A stretch of 38,311 nucleotides of DNA from SUG1106 sp051883095. Its GTDB lineage: Bacteria > Bacillota > Clostridia > Peptostreptococcales > Anaerovoracaceae. The DNA lies in the NCBI GenBank assembly GCA_051883095.1, contig JBJETB010000075.1:1-38311 (forward strand). Reading direction: 5' to 3'. Positions within the stretch are counted from its first letter, which is position 1. Each line of letters starts with the position of its first letter. Below, one piece after another: positions 1 through 7,377 of the stretch. The position numbers and the translations under genes are program-made. Under the pieces are notes generated by a model. That model was not told the DNA's origin. It saw nothing but the letters and a program-made list of their open reading frames with translations, and did not search any database.

Positions 1-2
1 CG

Positions 3-377
3 GGAGGATATGAGCCGGTAGTGAACCAGATGGCTACAGAGCAGGCATATTATGCTCTGGCAGCATACAAGAACACAGTGCCTGACAAGACGACTATAAG
101 CAAGGCGGCAAAGTCCGGAAGTACTTCTGTCAAGGTCACATGGAAAAAGGCCCCTTCATCATCGGCATGCACAGGCTATCAGGTGGTTCTGGCGACCAAT
201 TCCGGATTCACCAAGAATGTAAAGAAGGTGATCGTATCAGGCAGGAGCACTGTTTCAAAGAAGGTTATCGGCCTTTCCAAAGGCAAGACCTACTACGTGA
301 AGGTCCGTGCCTACAAGACAGTAAACGGAGTTAAAGTTTACGGAGCATACAGCAGTGTGAAGAAAGTGAAACTGTAA
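3..377 (+). CDS. C-terminal end of a secreted protein with an FN3 domain (5' partial)
   Basis: The frame is open to the left edge of the window, so this is only the last 124 or so residues of a longer protein. The first part (GYEPV...NQMATEQAYYALAAYKN) resembles the last helical repeat of prenyltransferase/squalene-cyclase-like alpha-toroid domains found in clostridial surface proteins; this is a weak resemblance. The rest is a fibronectin type III-like beta-sandwich: VKVTWKKAPSSSACTGYQV, then KGKTYYVKVRAYK and the end SSVKKVKL. It is rich in Lys, Ser and Thr, and no sortase motif or membrane anchor follows, so it is probably secreted or held by non-covalent contacts. A GTG inside the open frame at position 21 is unlikely to be the true start. 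Substrate and role cannot be told from this fragment. Confidence 0.7.
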   Translation, partial: GGYEPVVNQMATEQAYYALAAYKNTVPDKTTISKAAKSGSTSVKVTWKKAPSSSACTGYQVVLATNSGFTKNVKKVIVSGRSTVSKKVIGLSKGKTYYVKVRAYKTVNGVKVYGAYSSVKKVKL

Positions 378-404
378 CTTGATTTATAAAAATAAGGGTA
401 TCCA

Positions 405-434
405 TTGCATAGAAGTGCAAACTTGTGTTATAAT
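405..434 (+). promoter_or_regulatory. Sigma-A-type promoter of the ATPase/DUF4276 pair
   Basis: TTGCAT (405-410) and TATAAT (429-434) are separated by 18 bp. They lie 30 bp upstream of the ATPase start, whose ribosome binding site AAGGAG is at 451-456. The cassette therefore probably has its own transcript. Confidence 0.6.
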
Positions 435-463
435 ATAATACAAAAAAGCAAAGGAGCCGGATA

Positions 464-1645
464 ATGAAGATTGAATCGTTGGAAATTCATAATTATAAAG
501 TATTTAGGAATGTAACTATAAAAGACCTTCCTAATATGGCGGTTTTTCTTGGAAAAAATGGTGTCGGAAAAACCACTTTTTTCGATGTGTTCGGATTCTT
601 GCATGATTGTCTGAACAGCAATGTGAAGGCAGCACTTGCTAAACGAGGCGGATTTAAAGAAGTTTTGTCTCGAGACCAGAGCGGTGATATCTCCTTTGTA
701 ATTAAATTTCGTCCGTCAAAGGATGAGCCGCTGATTACTTATGAACTGTCAATCGGCTTGGATGAACAGAATAAGGCAGTTGTAAAAAAAGAAATTTTAC
801 GGTTTCGCCGTGGACAAAAAGGAGCACCGTGGAAAGTGTTGGAGTTTTATTCCGGTGAAGGCCTGGCTGCAGAGGGAAAACTGAATTCTTATGAGGATGT
901 AAATTTAACAACAAGAAAGAGACAAAAACTGGATTCTCCTGACATTCTTGCAATCAAAGGTTTGGGTCAGTTTAAAGAATTCGAAGCAATTCCAACTTTC
1001 CGTAAACTGATTGAAGACTGGTATGTTGCAGACTTTCGTATTGATGCGGCCAGAGAGCGACAAGAGGCCGGATATAGCGAGCAGTTATCAAGGAGCGGAG
1101 ATAATTTATCAGCGGTAACAAAGTATATTTACGACAATCATCCTGAAGTGTTTCGCGTTATTATAGAAAAAATGAAAGAGCGCGTTCCGGGAATCGAGTC
1201 TGTTGAGGCTCAGGAGACGGAAGATGGTTATGTCGTACTTCGTTTTCAGGACGGGAAGTTTAAAAACCCGTTTTCCGCAAAATTTGTATCAGATGGAACG
1301 ATAAAGATGTTCACGTATCTCGTGCTTTTACACGATCCGGAGCAGCATGCGTTATTGTGTATAGAAGAGCCGGAGAATCAATTATATCCGGAACTTTTGG
1401 AAGAACTTGCAGAAGAATTTCGAATTTATGCCAACACCGGGGGACAGGTATTCGTATCTACACACTCTCCTGATTTTTTGAATTCAGTAAGGCTGGAAGA
1501 AATATATATACTTGAAAAAGAAAATGGTTTCACAGAAATACATAAGGCAAGCGACAACCCCCTTGCGGCTAGTTTAGTAAAGGCCGGTGATTTGCCTGGA
1601 GCACTGTGGAAGCAAGGACTGTTAACACGCATTGATAGGGGGTAA
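464..1645 (+). CDS. AAA family ATPase (AAA_21/OLD-like, RecF/SMC-type)
   Basis: This 393-residue protein has an ABC/SMC-type ATPase layout. The N-terminus (MKIESLEIHNYKVFRNV) is typical of RecF/OLD-like ATPases. The Walker A GKNGVGKTT is near residues 30-38, the Walker B CIEEPENQLYP near 297-307, and a switch-like FVSTHSPDFLN follows near 330. The region between holds a helical insertion rather than a full coiled coil. The next gene starts 3 bp after its stop and encodes a DUF4276 protein, so the two are almost surely co-translated and probably form one complex. ATPase + TOPRIM-like pairs of this shape include OLD-type nucleases split over two genes and the PARIS system; this pair is only a candidate member of that broad group. 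The ATG at 464 has a well placed AAGGAG. The gene is visibly AT-richer than the pst genes next to it. Confidence 0.8.
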   Translation: MKIESLEIHNYKVFRNVTIKDLPNMAVFLGKNGVGKTTFFDVFGFLHDCLNSNVKAALAKRGGFKEVLSRDQSGDISFVIKFRPSKDEPLITYELSIGLDEQNKAVVKKEILRFRRGQKGAPWKVLEFYSGEGLAAEGKLNSYEDVNLTTRKRQKLDSPDILAIKGLGQFKEFEAIPTFRKLIEDWYVADFRIDAARERQEAGYSEQLSRSGDNLSAVTKYIYDNHPEVFRVIIEKMKERVPGIESVEAQETEDGYVVLRFQDGKFKNPFSAKFVSDGTIKMFTYLVLLHDPEQHALLCIEEPENQLYPELLEELAEEFRIYANTGGQVFVSTHSPDFLNSVRLEEIYILEKENGFTEIHKASDNPLAASLVKAGDLPGALWKQGLLTRIDRG

Positions 1646-1648
1646 GTA

Positions 1649-2188
1649 ATGAATATTGTTTTTTTGCTTGAAGAGAAATCGATGAAAGCATTATTAGACA
1701 TTGTTTTACCAAAGATTCTTCCTCCCGATGTAGATTTTTATACAGTTCCACATGAAGGAAAATCTGATTTACAGAAATCTATTCCTCACAAACTGAAGGC
1801 ATGGAATATACCGGACACGAAGTTTGTTATCGTGCAGGATCAGGATTCAAATGATTGCAGGAAGTTAAAGCAGAAATTATTGGATTTGTGCAGCGGTTAT
1901 GGAAAGGAGTGTCTGGTCAGAATTGCGTGCCACGAATTGGAAGCATGGTATTTCGGCGATTTATCGGCGGTAGAAAACGCATACGGGGTAAAGCTGGACA
2001 AGTATAAAAGAAAAAGTACATACCGTATTCCTGATGCGATTGAGAATCCGAAAGATGAACTTCGAAAAATGATTCCTCAGCATCAGCAGATTTCAGGTGC
2101 AAGAAGAATTGGGGAATTTATGGATATTCAAAACAATAAATCCGAAAGCTTTCAAATGTTTGTTGCCGGAGTTCAGGCATTGCTGTAA
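1649..2188 (+). CDS. DUF4276 family protein, TOPRIM-like partner of the ATPase
   Basis: This 179-residue protein starts MNIVFLLEEKSMKALL. It has an acidic pair (E8-E9) after the first strand, a DxD motif (VQDQDS, D64 and D66) after a later strand, and the conserved HELEAWYFGD (95-104). Glu followed by DxD is the pattern of TOPRIM-fold metal sites (topoisomerases, OLD nucleases), and DUF4276 is commonly found beside AAA_21 ATPases. I infer a nucleic-acid-cleaving or -sensing effector whose activity is gated by the ATPase; a specific activity is not shown by the sequence. The gene is followed by a 41-bp inverted repeat with a T tract (2290-2336) that could end the transcript. Confidence 0.75.
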   Translation: MNIVFLLEEKSMKALLDIVLPKILPPDVDFYTVPHEGKSDLQKSIPHKLKAWNIPDTKFVIVQDQDSNDCRKLKQKLLDLCSGYGKECLVRIACHELEAWYFGDLSAVENAYGVKLDKYKRKSTYRIPDAIENPKDELRKMIPQHQQISGARRIGEFMDIQNNKSESFQMFVAGVQALL

Positions 2189-2289
2189 AGTGTAAATGAT
2201 ACATAAACGAGGAAATACGCGTTATCTGCAGGCTTTGGCGTATAATCAACGCAGACAGCGAGATAATGCGGGTTAGACAAAACATGTGA

Positions 2290-2330
2290 TGTTGGCAGAA
2301 ATGCTTATAAGGCATTAAACTGCCAACATT
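2290..2330 (+). repeat. 41-bp inverted-repeat element, copy i-1 (possible terminator)
   Basis: The arms are ATGTTGGCAG (2290-2299) and CTGCCAACAT (2321-2330). An inner ATGC/GCAT pair strengthens the hairpin, and TTTTTT follows at 2331-2336. It can act as an intrinsic terminator for the DUF4276 transcript. It has exactly the same total length and the same outer 9 bp as the copies at 2477 and 9410, but an unrelated interior. Confidence 0.75.
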
Positions 2331-2476
2331 TTTTTCGCTCTTGATGCAAAAAATGACATAAATGATATTAAATGTAGCTTTATTACAGAAAATTTATGGA
2401 TTAAATGTTGTATACTACAATATAATGTAAGAGTTCGCCACAAAACGGCTACATTCTTACAAATCTTGAACCAAAA

Positions 2477-2517
2477 ATGTTGGCAAAATTGTTTTCCTAA
2501 CGCAAAACTGCCAACAT
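2477..2517. repeat. 41-bp inverted-repeat element, copy i-2
   Basis: The arms are ATGTTGGCA (2477-2485) and TGCCAACAT (2509-2517), with a 23-bp interior unlike that of copies i-1 and i-3. On the minus strand a short T tract follows the hairpin. It lies upstream of pstS, not behind a gene, so a pure terminator role does not explain it. Confidence 0.75.
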
Positions 2518-2591
2518 CACCAATCACTACTGCCAGCATCATTGACAGGAATATGACCGAGCCCGCAGCCAGTATAATGTTTTACCCACAT

Positions 2592-2635
2592 TTAACATAA
2601 ACACGGTTTAGGACTTAACATTAGAGCGGTATACT
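2592..2635 (+). promoter_or_regulatory. Candidate PhoP-binding (Pho box) promoter of the pst-pho operon
   Basis: TTAACA occurs at 2592-2597 and again at 2615-2620, about two helix turns apart. A -10-like TATACT (2630-2635) lies 9 bp further on. Direct repeats of TT(A/T)ACA-like words overlapping a poor -35 are known for PhoP in Firmicutes. The operon ends with its own phoP-phoR, so positive autoregulation is likely. The spacing is 23 bp rather than the ideal 22 bp, so this remains a candidate. Confidence 0.45.
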
Positions 2636-2704
2636 CAAACCGAAATAAGGAAAAAATAAGATAGTCCTGCGAAGAAGGCAGGAGACCATAAGGAGGAAAA
2701 AGTT

Positions 2705-3556
2705 ATGAAAAAAATAATTACAGTGGCATTAATATTGACAATGGTATTCACCATGGCAGCCTGCGGCGGCAACAATGCAGACGGCGAAGGCGAAGGTGGA
2801 AATCCTATCACAGTTGTTTCAAGAGAAGACGGTTCCGGTACCAGAGGAGCTTTCACAGAACTTATGGGAATCATGGTTGACGATGTTGACAACACTACGC
2901 CGAACGCAGAAATTTCACAGAGCACTTCCGTAGTAGTGACTACAGTTGCAGGAAACAAAAACGCCATCGGTTACATTTCTCTGGCATCCCTCGATGACTC
3001 AGTAAAGGCCATCAAGGTGGACGGCGTTGAAGCCACAGTTGACAACATCAAGGCCGGAACATATCCTGTATCAAGACCTTTCTTGGTGGTTACAAATGAC
3101 AAGGTAAACGATCTTACTCAGGATTTCATCAACTTCATCATGAGCAGTGAAGGTCAGGCAGTTATCGCAGAGGATGGATGCATTGCTATCGATGACGCAG
3201 CATCAGCCTACGAAACCAAGAGCGGCCTTAAGGGCAAAATCGCAGTTGGCGGTTCCACATCAGTTGCCCCTGTAATGCAGAAGCTTGCAGATGCATATAA
3301 GGCAATCAATCCGGATGTTGAAATCGAAATTCAGCAGACAGGTTCCGGCGCAGGTATCACCGCTACTATAGAAGGAGCTGTAGACCTGGGAATGTCCTCA
3401 AGAGAACTCAAGGACGAAGAAAAGGATAAGGGAATCGAAGGCCTTACAATCGCAATGGACGGTATCGCAGTAATAGTGAATAAAGAAAACACAGTAGAAG
3501 ATCTGACTTCAGAGCAGATCAGACAGATTTTCACCGGTGAAGTAACAGAGTGGTAA
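2705..3556 (+). CDS. pstS: Phosphate ABC transporter, substrate-binding lipoprotein PstS
   Basis: This 283-residue PstS-like (PBP_like_2) protein would bind inorganic phosphate outside the membrane and hand it to PstC/PstA. The N-terminus is a lipoprotein signal (MKKIITVALILTMVFTMAAC, lipobox MAAC, C20 lipidated) followed by an acidic Gly/Asn linker. Phosphate-binding loops are visible as SREDGSGTRGAF near residues 39-50 and GGSTSVAPVM near 181. The QTGSGAGITA segment and the C-terminal SEQIRQIFTGEVTEW are typical of the family. AAGGAGG at 2690-2696 fixes the start. It is the first gene of a seven-gene operon and its end overlaps the possible GTG start of pstC. Confidence 0.95.
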   Translation: MKKIITVALILTMVFTMAACGGNNADGEGEGGNPITVVSREDGSGTRGAFTELMGIMVDDVDNTTPNAEISQSTSVVVTTVAGNKNAIGYISLASLDDSVKAIKVDGVEATVDNIKAGTYPVSRPFLVVTNDKVNDLTQDFINFIMSSEGQAVIAEDGCIAIDDAASAYETKSGLKGKIAVGGSTSVAPVMQKLADAYKAINPDVEIEIQQTGSGAGITATIEGAVDLGMSSRELKDEEKDKGIEGLTIAMDGIAVIVNKENTVEDLTSEQIRQIFTGEVTEW

Positions 3557-4410
3557 ATAAAATGACTAATCTTTCTGAGAAAGTAATGAGAATAGTGTTC
3601 ATGCTTTCCGCCACAGTATCCATACTGGCAGTAATAGTCATCTGCTACTTCCTTTTCGACCAGGGCCTTCCGGCAATGGTCGAAATTGGTGTATCTGACT
3701 TTCTGACGGGGACTTTGTGGAAACCTCTTGAGGGACACTTCGGGATTTTCCCGATGATTGTGGGAAGCATTTATGTTACGGCGGGAGCAATTATTTTAGG
3801 AGTGCCTGTGGGACTGCTTTGCGCTATCTTCATGGCAAAGTTCTGCCCGAAGCGGCTTTACGGAGTGCTGAAACCGGCGGTTGATTTGCTGGCAGGAATA
3901 CCGTCTATCGTTTACGGCTTCTTCGCCCTGATGGTAATAGTGCCGGTGGTGCAGGAACTTACGGGTACCAGCGGAAAGGGAATCCTCACAGCATCTATCA
4001 TGCTGGCGATAATGATACTGCCTACCATAGTGAGCGTTTCCGAGGCCTCCATAAGGGCCGTGCCGGAAAGCTACTACGAAGGCTCTCTTGCTCTGGGAGC
4101 AACTCATGAGCGGAGTGTTTTCTTTGCTACAGTGCCGGCGGCCAAGTCGGGAATTATGGCAGGAGTGATTCTGGGTGTGGGTAGGGCTATAGGAGAGACC
4201 ATGGCAGTTTCCATGGTAGCCGGAAACCAGCCTATACTGCCGGATTCCATCCTTTCCGGAGTACGAACTATGACAGCCAATGTAATTATAGAGATGGGTT
4301 ATGCGGAAGGGCTGCACAGAGAGGCGCTTATCGCCACTGCAGTAGTTCTCTTCGTATTCATACTCATAATAAATATTTCTTTCTCTCTTTTGAAAAGGAG
4401 GGATAAATAA
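3550..4410 (+). CDS. pstC: Phosphate ABC transporter permease PstC
   Basis: This is a roughly 286-residue inner-membrane permease with about six helices, forming the phosphate channel with PstA. The EAA-like loop EGSLALGATHERSVFFATVPAAKSGIMAG, which contacts PstB, is present about 175 residues in. GHFGIFPMIVGSIYVT and GIPSIVYGFFALMVIVP are typical PstC segments. The start is uncertain: GTG at 3550 lies inside the last codons of pstS behind GGTGA, while ATG at 3562 lies just after the pstS stop. Either choice implies translational coupling to pstS. The stop overlaps the pstA start by 1 bp. Confidence 0.93.
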   Translation: MVNKMTNLSEKVMRIVFMLSATVSILAVIVICYFLFDQGLPAMVEIGVSDFLTGTLWKPLEGHFGIFPMIVGSIYVTAGAIILGVPVGLLCAIFMAKFCPKRLYGVLKPAVDLLAGIPSIVYGFFALMVIVPVVQELTGTSGKGILTASIMLAIMILPTIVSVSEASIRAVPESYYEGSLALGATHERSVFFATVPAAKSGIMAGVILGVGRAIGETMAVSMVAGNQPILPDSILSGVRTMTANVIIEMGYAEGLHREALIATAVVLFVFILIINISFSLLKRRDK

Positions 4411-5240
4411 TGAAAAACTACAGACATCATCCATTTTCCCTGCTGCTGCGCATTCTGGTAACTCTCAGTGCGATTATAACGGCGGGAGTGGTACTCTTTC
4501 TCATAGGATACATTCTCTATCATGGGGTGCCGAATCTGACTATGCCGGGACTGTTTTCCTGGAAATTTACCGCTGAAAATCAGTCTATGCTGCCGGCCAT
4601 TATCAATACTGTGATTATGATTGTTCTCACCCTGATGCTGGCGGTGCCAATAGGCGTATTTGCGGCTATTTATCTTGTGGAGTACTCAAAGAGAGGCAAC
4701 AGGTTTGTGAAGGTTATAAGGGTAACGGCGGAAACTCTTTCCGGAATTCCGTCCATAGTGTACGGGCTTTTCGGATACATCGTATTCGTAATCACTCTGG
4801 GCTGGAGTTTCACTCTTCTTTCGGGTGTAATAACAATGGCAATTATGATACTGCCCCTCATAATGAGGACAACGGAGGAAGCACTGATGGCGGTGCCTGA
4901 CTCCTTCCGCGAGGGAAGCTTCGGACTGGGAGCAGGCAGACTGAGGACAGTATTTCGTATCGTGCTGCCGTCATCGGTACCGGGGATACTTTCGGGAGTA
5001 ATTCTTGCAATAGGAAGAATTGTAGGAGAATCAGCGGCTCTAATCTTCACTTCGGGAACCAACCCGGTGGTGCCGAAGAGTCTGTTTTCCTCGGCCAGCA
5101 CACTTTCGGTACACCTTTACACTCTGCTCAACGAGGGAAGGTATACAGAACAGGCCTATGCTACGGCGGTGGTTCTGCTGATTGTAGTAATAATTATAAA
5201 TGCCCTTTCATCGGTGGTGGCGAAGAAGCTTAGCCGTTAA
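4410..5240 (+). CDS. pstA: Phosphate ABC transporter permease PstA
   Basis: This 276-residue protein is the second phosphate permease subunit. It shows a first helix near residues 10-32, a periplasmic segment with the family's NLTMPGLFSWKF, and then five more helices. SGIPSIVYGLFGYIVFV and the cytoplasmic EAA loop EGSFGLGAGRLRTVFRIVLPSSVPGI are clear. ATG at 4410 overlaps the pstC stop (TAATG) and has AAGGAGGG at 4395-4402. It dimerises with PstC on PstB in known systems. Nothing is missing compared with the family. Confidence 0.94.
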   Translation: MKNYRHHPFSLLLRILVTLSAIITAGVVLFLIGYILYHGVPNLTMPGLFSWKFTAENQSMLPAIINTVIMIVLTLMLAVPIGVFAAIYLVEYSKRGNRFVKVIRVTAETLSGIPSIVYGLFGYIVFVITLGWSFTLLSGVITMAIMILPLIMRTTEEALMAVPDSFREGSFGLGAGRLRTVFRIVLPSSVPGILSGVILAIGRIVGESAALIFTSGTNPVVPKSLFSSASTLSVHLYTLLNEGRYTEQAYATAVVLLIVVIIINALSSVVAKKLSR

Positions 5241-5265
5241 AACCGGTTATATGGAGAAATAAGAA

Positions 5266-6015
5266 ATGGATAAGATGACAATACATGATATGAATCTGTT
5301 TTATGGGGACTTTCAGGCGTTGAAAAACATCAATCTTGATATTCCCGAAAACAGAATTACAGCCTTTATCGGACCGTCGGGCTGCGGTAAATCCACCCTG
5401 ATAAAATCACTTAACAGGATGAATGATCTTGTGGAAGGCTGCAGAATAACAGGAGATATACGCCTGGACGGACAGGATATTTACGGGGACATTGACATAA
5501 ATAACCTGAGAAAGCGGGTCGGAATGGTGTTTCAGAAACCCAATCCGTTTCCTATGAGCATATATGACAATATAGCCTACGGCCCCAGAACCCATGGAGT
5601 ACGCAGCAAGGTAAGGCTTGATGAGATAGTGGAAAACTCCCTCAAGGGAGCGGCCATTTGGGATGAGGTAAAGGATCGGCTCAAGACCAGTGCTCTAGGG
5701 CTTTCGGGAGGACAGCAGCAGAGACTCTGCATTGCCAGAGCCCTGGCAGTGGAACCTGAGGTTTTGCTCATGGATGAGCCTACTTCAGCTTTGGACCCTA
5801 TTTCCACGGCTAAAATAGAAGACCTTGCGGCAGAACTGAAAAACAAGTATACTATAGTCATGGTAACCCATAACATGCAGCAGGCTGCCAGAATTTCCGA
5901 CAAAACCGCATTTTTCCTCCTTGGGGAGGTTGTGGAATATGCAGATACCGAAAAGCTGTTTTCATTTCCACAGGACAAAAGGACAGAGGATTATATCACG
6001 GGAAGATTCGGATAA
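5266..6015 (+). CDS. pstB: Phosphate ABC transporter ATP-binding protein PstB
   Basis: This 249-residue ATPase is of full family length and energises PstCA. Walker A GPSGCGKST is at residues 36-44, the Q-loop at VFQKPNPFPMS near 90, the signature LSGGQQQR near 146, Walker B LLMDEPTSALDP near 164, and the H-loop VTHNMQQA near 203. The phrase KPNPFPMSIYDN is diagnostic of PstB. It lies 25 bp after pstA and just before phoU, the usual order. In known systems it may also relay the transport state to PhoR through PhoU. Confidence 0.96.
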   Translation: MDKMTIHDMNLFYGDFQALKNINLDIPENRITAFIGPSGCGKSTLIKSLNRMNDLVEGCRITGDIRLDGQDIYGDIDINNLRKRVGMVFQKPNPFPMSIYDNIAYGPRTHGVRSKVRLDEIVENSLKGAAIWDEVKDRLKTSALGLSGGQQQRLCIARALAVEPEVLLMDEPTSALDPISTAKIEDLAAELKNKYTIVMVTHNMQQAARISDKTAFFLLGEVVEYADTEKLFSFPQDKRTEDYITGRFG

Positions 6016-6029
6016 GGAGGAAATTGAAA

Positions 6030-6680
6030 ATGAGAAACAGATTCGATCAGCAGCTTGAAAAGCTCAATGTGGAGCTGGTAACCATGGGAGCACTGTGCGA
6101 GGACGCCGTAACATATGCCATCAGGGCTCTTTTTGACAGAGAGAGTGATATGGTGGAAAGAGCCGAAGAAGCCGAAAGGCAGATTGACCAGATGGAAAGG
6201 GATATCGAGTCCACATGTATGAGACTGCTTCTGCAGCAGCAGCCGGTGGCAAGGGACCTGAGAGTTATTTCATCGGCACTTAAGATGATAGGAGATATGG
6301 AAAGAATCGGCGACCAGGCTGCAGATATTGCTGAAATTGTAAAGTACCTGAAGGAAGACGAGGTTCCTAATCTGGGACACCTGCGGGAGATGTCAGATTT
6401 CGCTGCAGGCATGGTAACCGCCAGTATAAATTCCTTTGTCAGACAGGACCTTGACCTGGCACGTAAGGTTATTCTGGATGATGATGTGGTAGACGGGTAT
6501 TTTGAAAAAGTAAAGGAAGTCCTTATCGGGCTTATTGCAGAGGGTGACCGGGACGGAGCATTCCTTCTGGACATCCTGATGATTGCAAAATATATAGAGA
6601 GAGTGGGCGACCACGCTACAAATATAGCTGAGTGGGTGGTGTACAGTATCACCGGAACACACCCGGAAGAAAGCAACTAG
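6030..6680 (+). CDS. phoU: Phosphate signalling complex protein PhoU
   Basis: This roughly 216-residue all-helical protein is made of two PhoU repeats. Each has the metal-binding E(R/K)xxDxAxDIAE-like motif: MERIGDQAADIAEI (first repeat) and YIERVGDHATNIAEW (second). PhoU damps PhoR signalling and Pst activity when phosphate is ample. I chose ATG at 6030 because AAGGAGG at 6014-6020 is 9 bases away; a TTG at 6024 would be too close. The gene is followed after 10 bp by the response regulator, so the transporter and its sensor share one transcript. Confidence 0.95.
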   Translation: MRNRFDQQLEKLNVELVTMGALCEDAVTYAIRALFDRESDMVERAEEAERQIDQMERDIESTCMRLLLQQQPVARDLRVISSALKMIGDMERIGDQAADIAEIVKYLKEDEVPNLGHLREMSDFAAGMVTASINSFVRQDLDLARKVILDDDVVDGYFEKVKEVLIGLIAEGDRDGAFLLDILMIAKYIERVGDHATNIAEWVVYSITGTHPEESN

Positions 6681-6690
6681 GAGGTAAAGG

Positions 6691-7362
6691 ATGATATACC
6701 TTTTGGAGGATGACACTAACATAAGAAATTTCGTTGTTTATGCGCTTAATAACTCCGGCCTGGAGGCTGAGGGATTCGAGCTGCCGAGTCAGTTCTGGGC
6801 GGCTATGGAAAAAAAGAAGCCGTCTATGGCCATACTGGACATAATGCTGCCCGAGGAAGATGGTCTGAGCGTACTGAGAAGGCTGAGAGGAAACAGCGAA
6901 ACAAAGGACCTTCCTGTCATAATGCTGACAGCCAAGAGCACGGAGTATGACAAGGTCATAGGACTGGACGGGGGAGCGGATGATTATGTTACAAAGCCTT
7001 TTGGCACCATGGAACTGGTGGCCAGAGTGAAGGCCCTGCTCAGACGTACGGAGCCGGTGTCAGACGGAAAGGAGTATTCTATCGGGCCTCTTTTCCTCAA
7101 TCCTGATAAGCATACCATAAAGGTTGACGGACAGGATGTGGCATTGACCCTTAAGGAATTTCAGCTGCTTTGCTATCTGGTAAGGAACAAGGGAAACGTA
7201 ATGACCCGTGATCAGATTCTTCAGGAAATCTGGGGATACGAGTTTGACGGAGAGAACCGCACCGTGGATGTGCATATAAGAACTTTGAGGTCAAAGCTTG
7301 GCAGAGCGGGAGACTTGATTGAGACCGTAAGGGGCATCGGATACAGAATCGGAGGCAAATAA
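6691..7362 (+). CDS. phoP: Response regulator PhoP/PhoB (OmpR family)
   Basis: This 223-residue two-domain regulator has an N-terminal receiver domain with acidic pocket E6-D7-D8, phospho-acceptor D50 in AILDIMLPEEDG, the Thr in MLTAKS and Lys in YVTKPFG. It ends in an OmpR/PhoB winged helix (LTLKEFQLLCYLVRNKG ... GENRTVDVHIRTLRSKLG ... TVRGIGYRI). Phosphorylated by PhoR on phosphate limitation, it should bind Pho boxes such as the candidate upstream of pstS. AGGAGG lies just before its ATG. Assignment to PhoP rests on the operon context with pst, phoU and the sensor kinase. Confidence 0.9.
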   Translation: MIYLLEDDTNIRNFVVYALNNSGLEAEGFELPSQFWAAMEKKKPSMAILDIMLPEEDGLSVLRRLRGNSETKDLPVIMLTAKSTEYDKVIGLDGGADDYVTKPFGTMELVARVKALLRRTEPVSDGKEYSIGPLFLNPDKHTIKVDGQDVALTLKEFQLLCYLVRNKGNVMTRDQILQEIWGYEFDGENRTVDVHIRTLRSKLGRAGDLIETVRGIGYRIGGK

Positions 7363-7377
7363 AAACGGAGGAAAGCA

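Larger units (their letters stand above)
2189..2704. other. Structured 516-bp intergenic region upstream of pst
   Basis: No convincing gene is present. The region holds two 41-bp ATGTTGGCA inverted-repeat elements (2290-2330 and 2477-2517). Between them is a further hairpin made of TGTAAGA (2426-2432) and TCTTACA (2455-2461) with an inner GCC/GGC pair. A short ATGTTGTA word (2405-2412) has no partner at the 41-bp distance. The right end holds the candidate Pho box and promoter of pstS, plus a small leader hairpin TCCTGC/GCAGGA (2665-2683) just before the pstS ribosome binding site. Confidence 0.6.

Noticed and set aside
2405..2445. Eighth 41-bp element starting with ATGTTGTA at 2405
   Set aside because: There is no complementary arm at the 41-bp distance; the word instead sits in a short TATACT/TATAAT-rich stretch.
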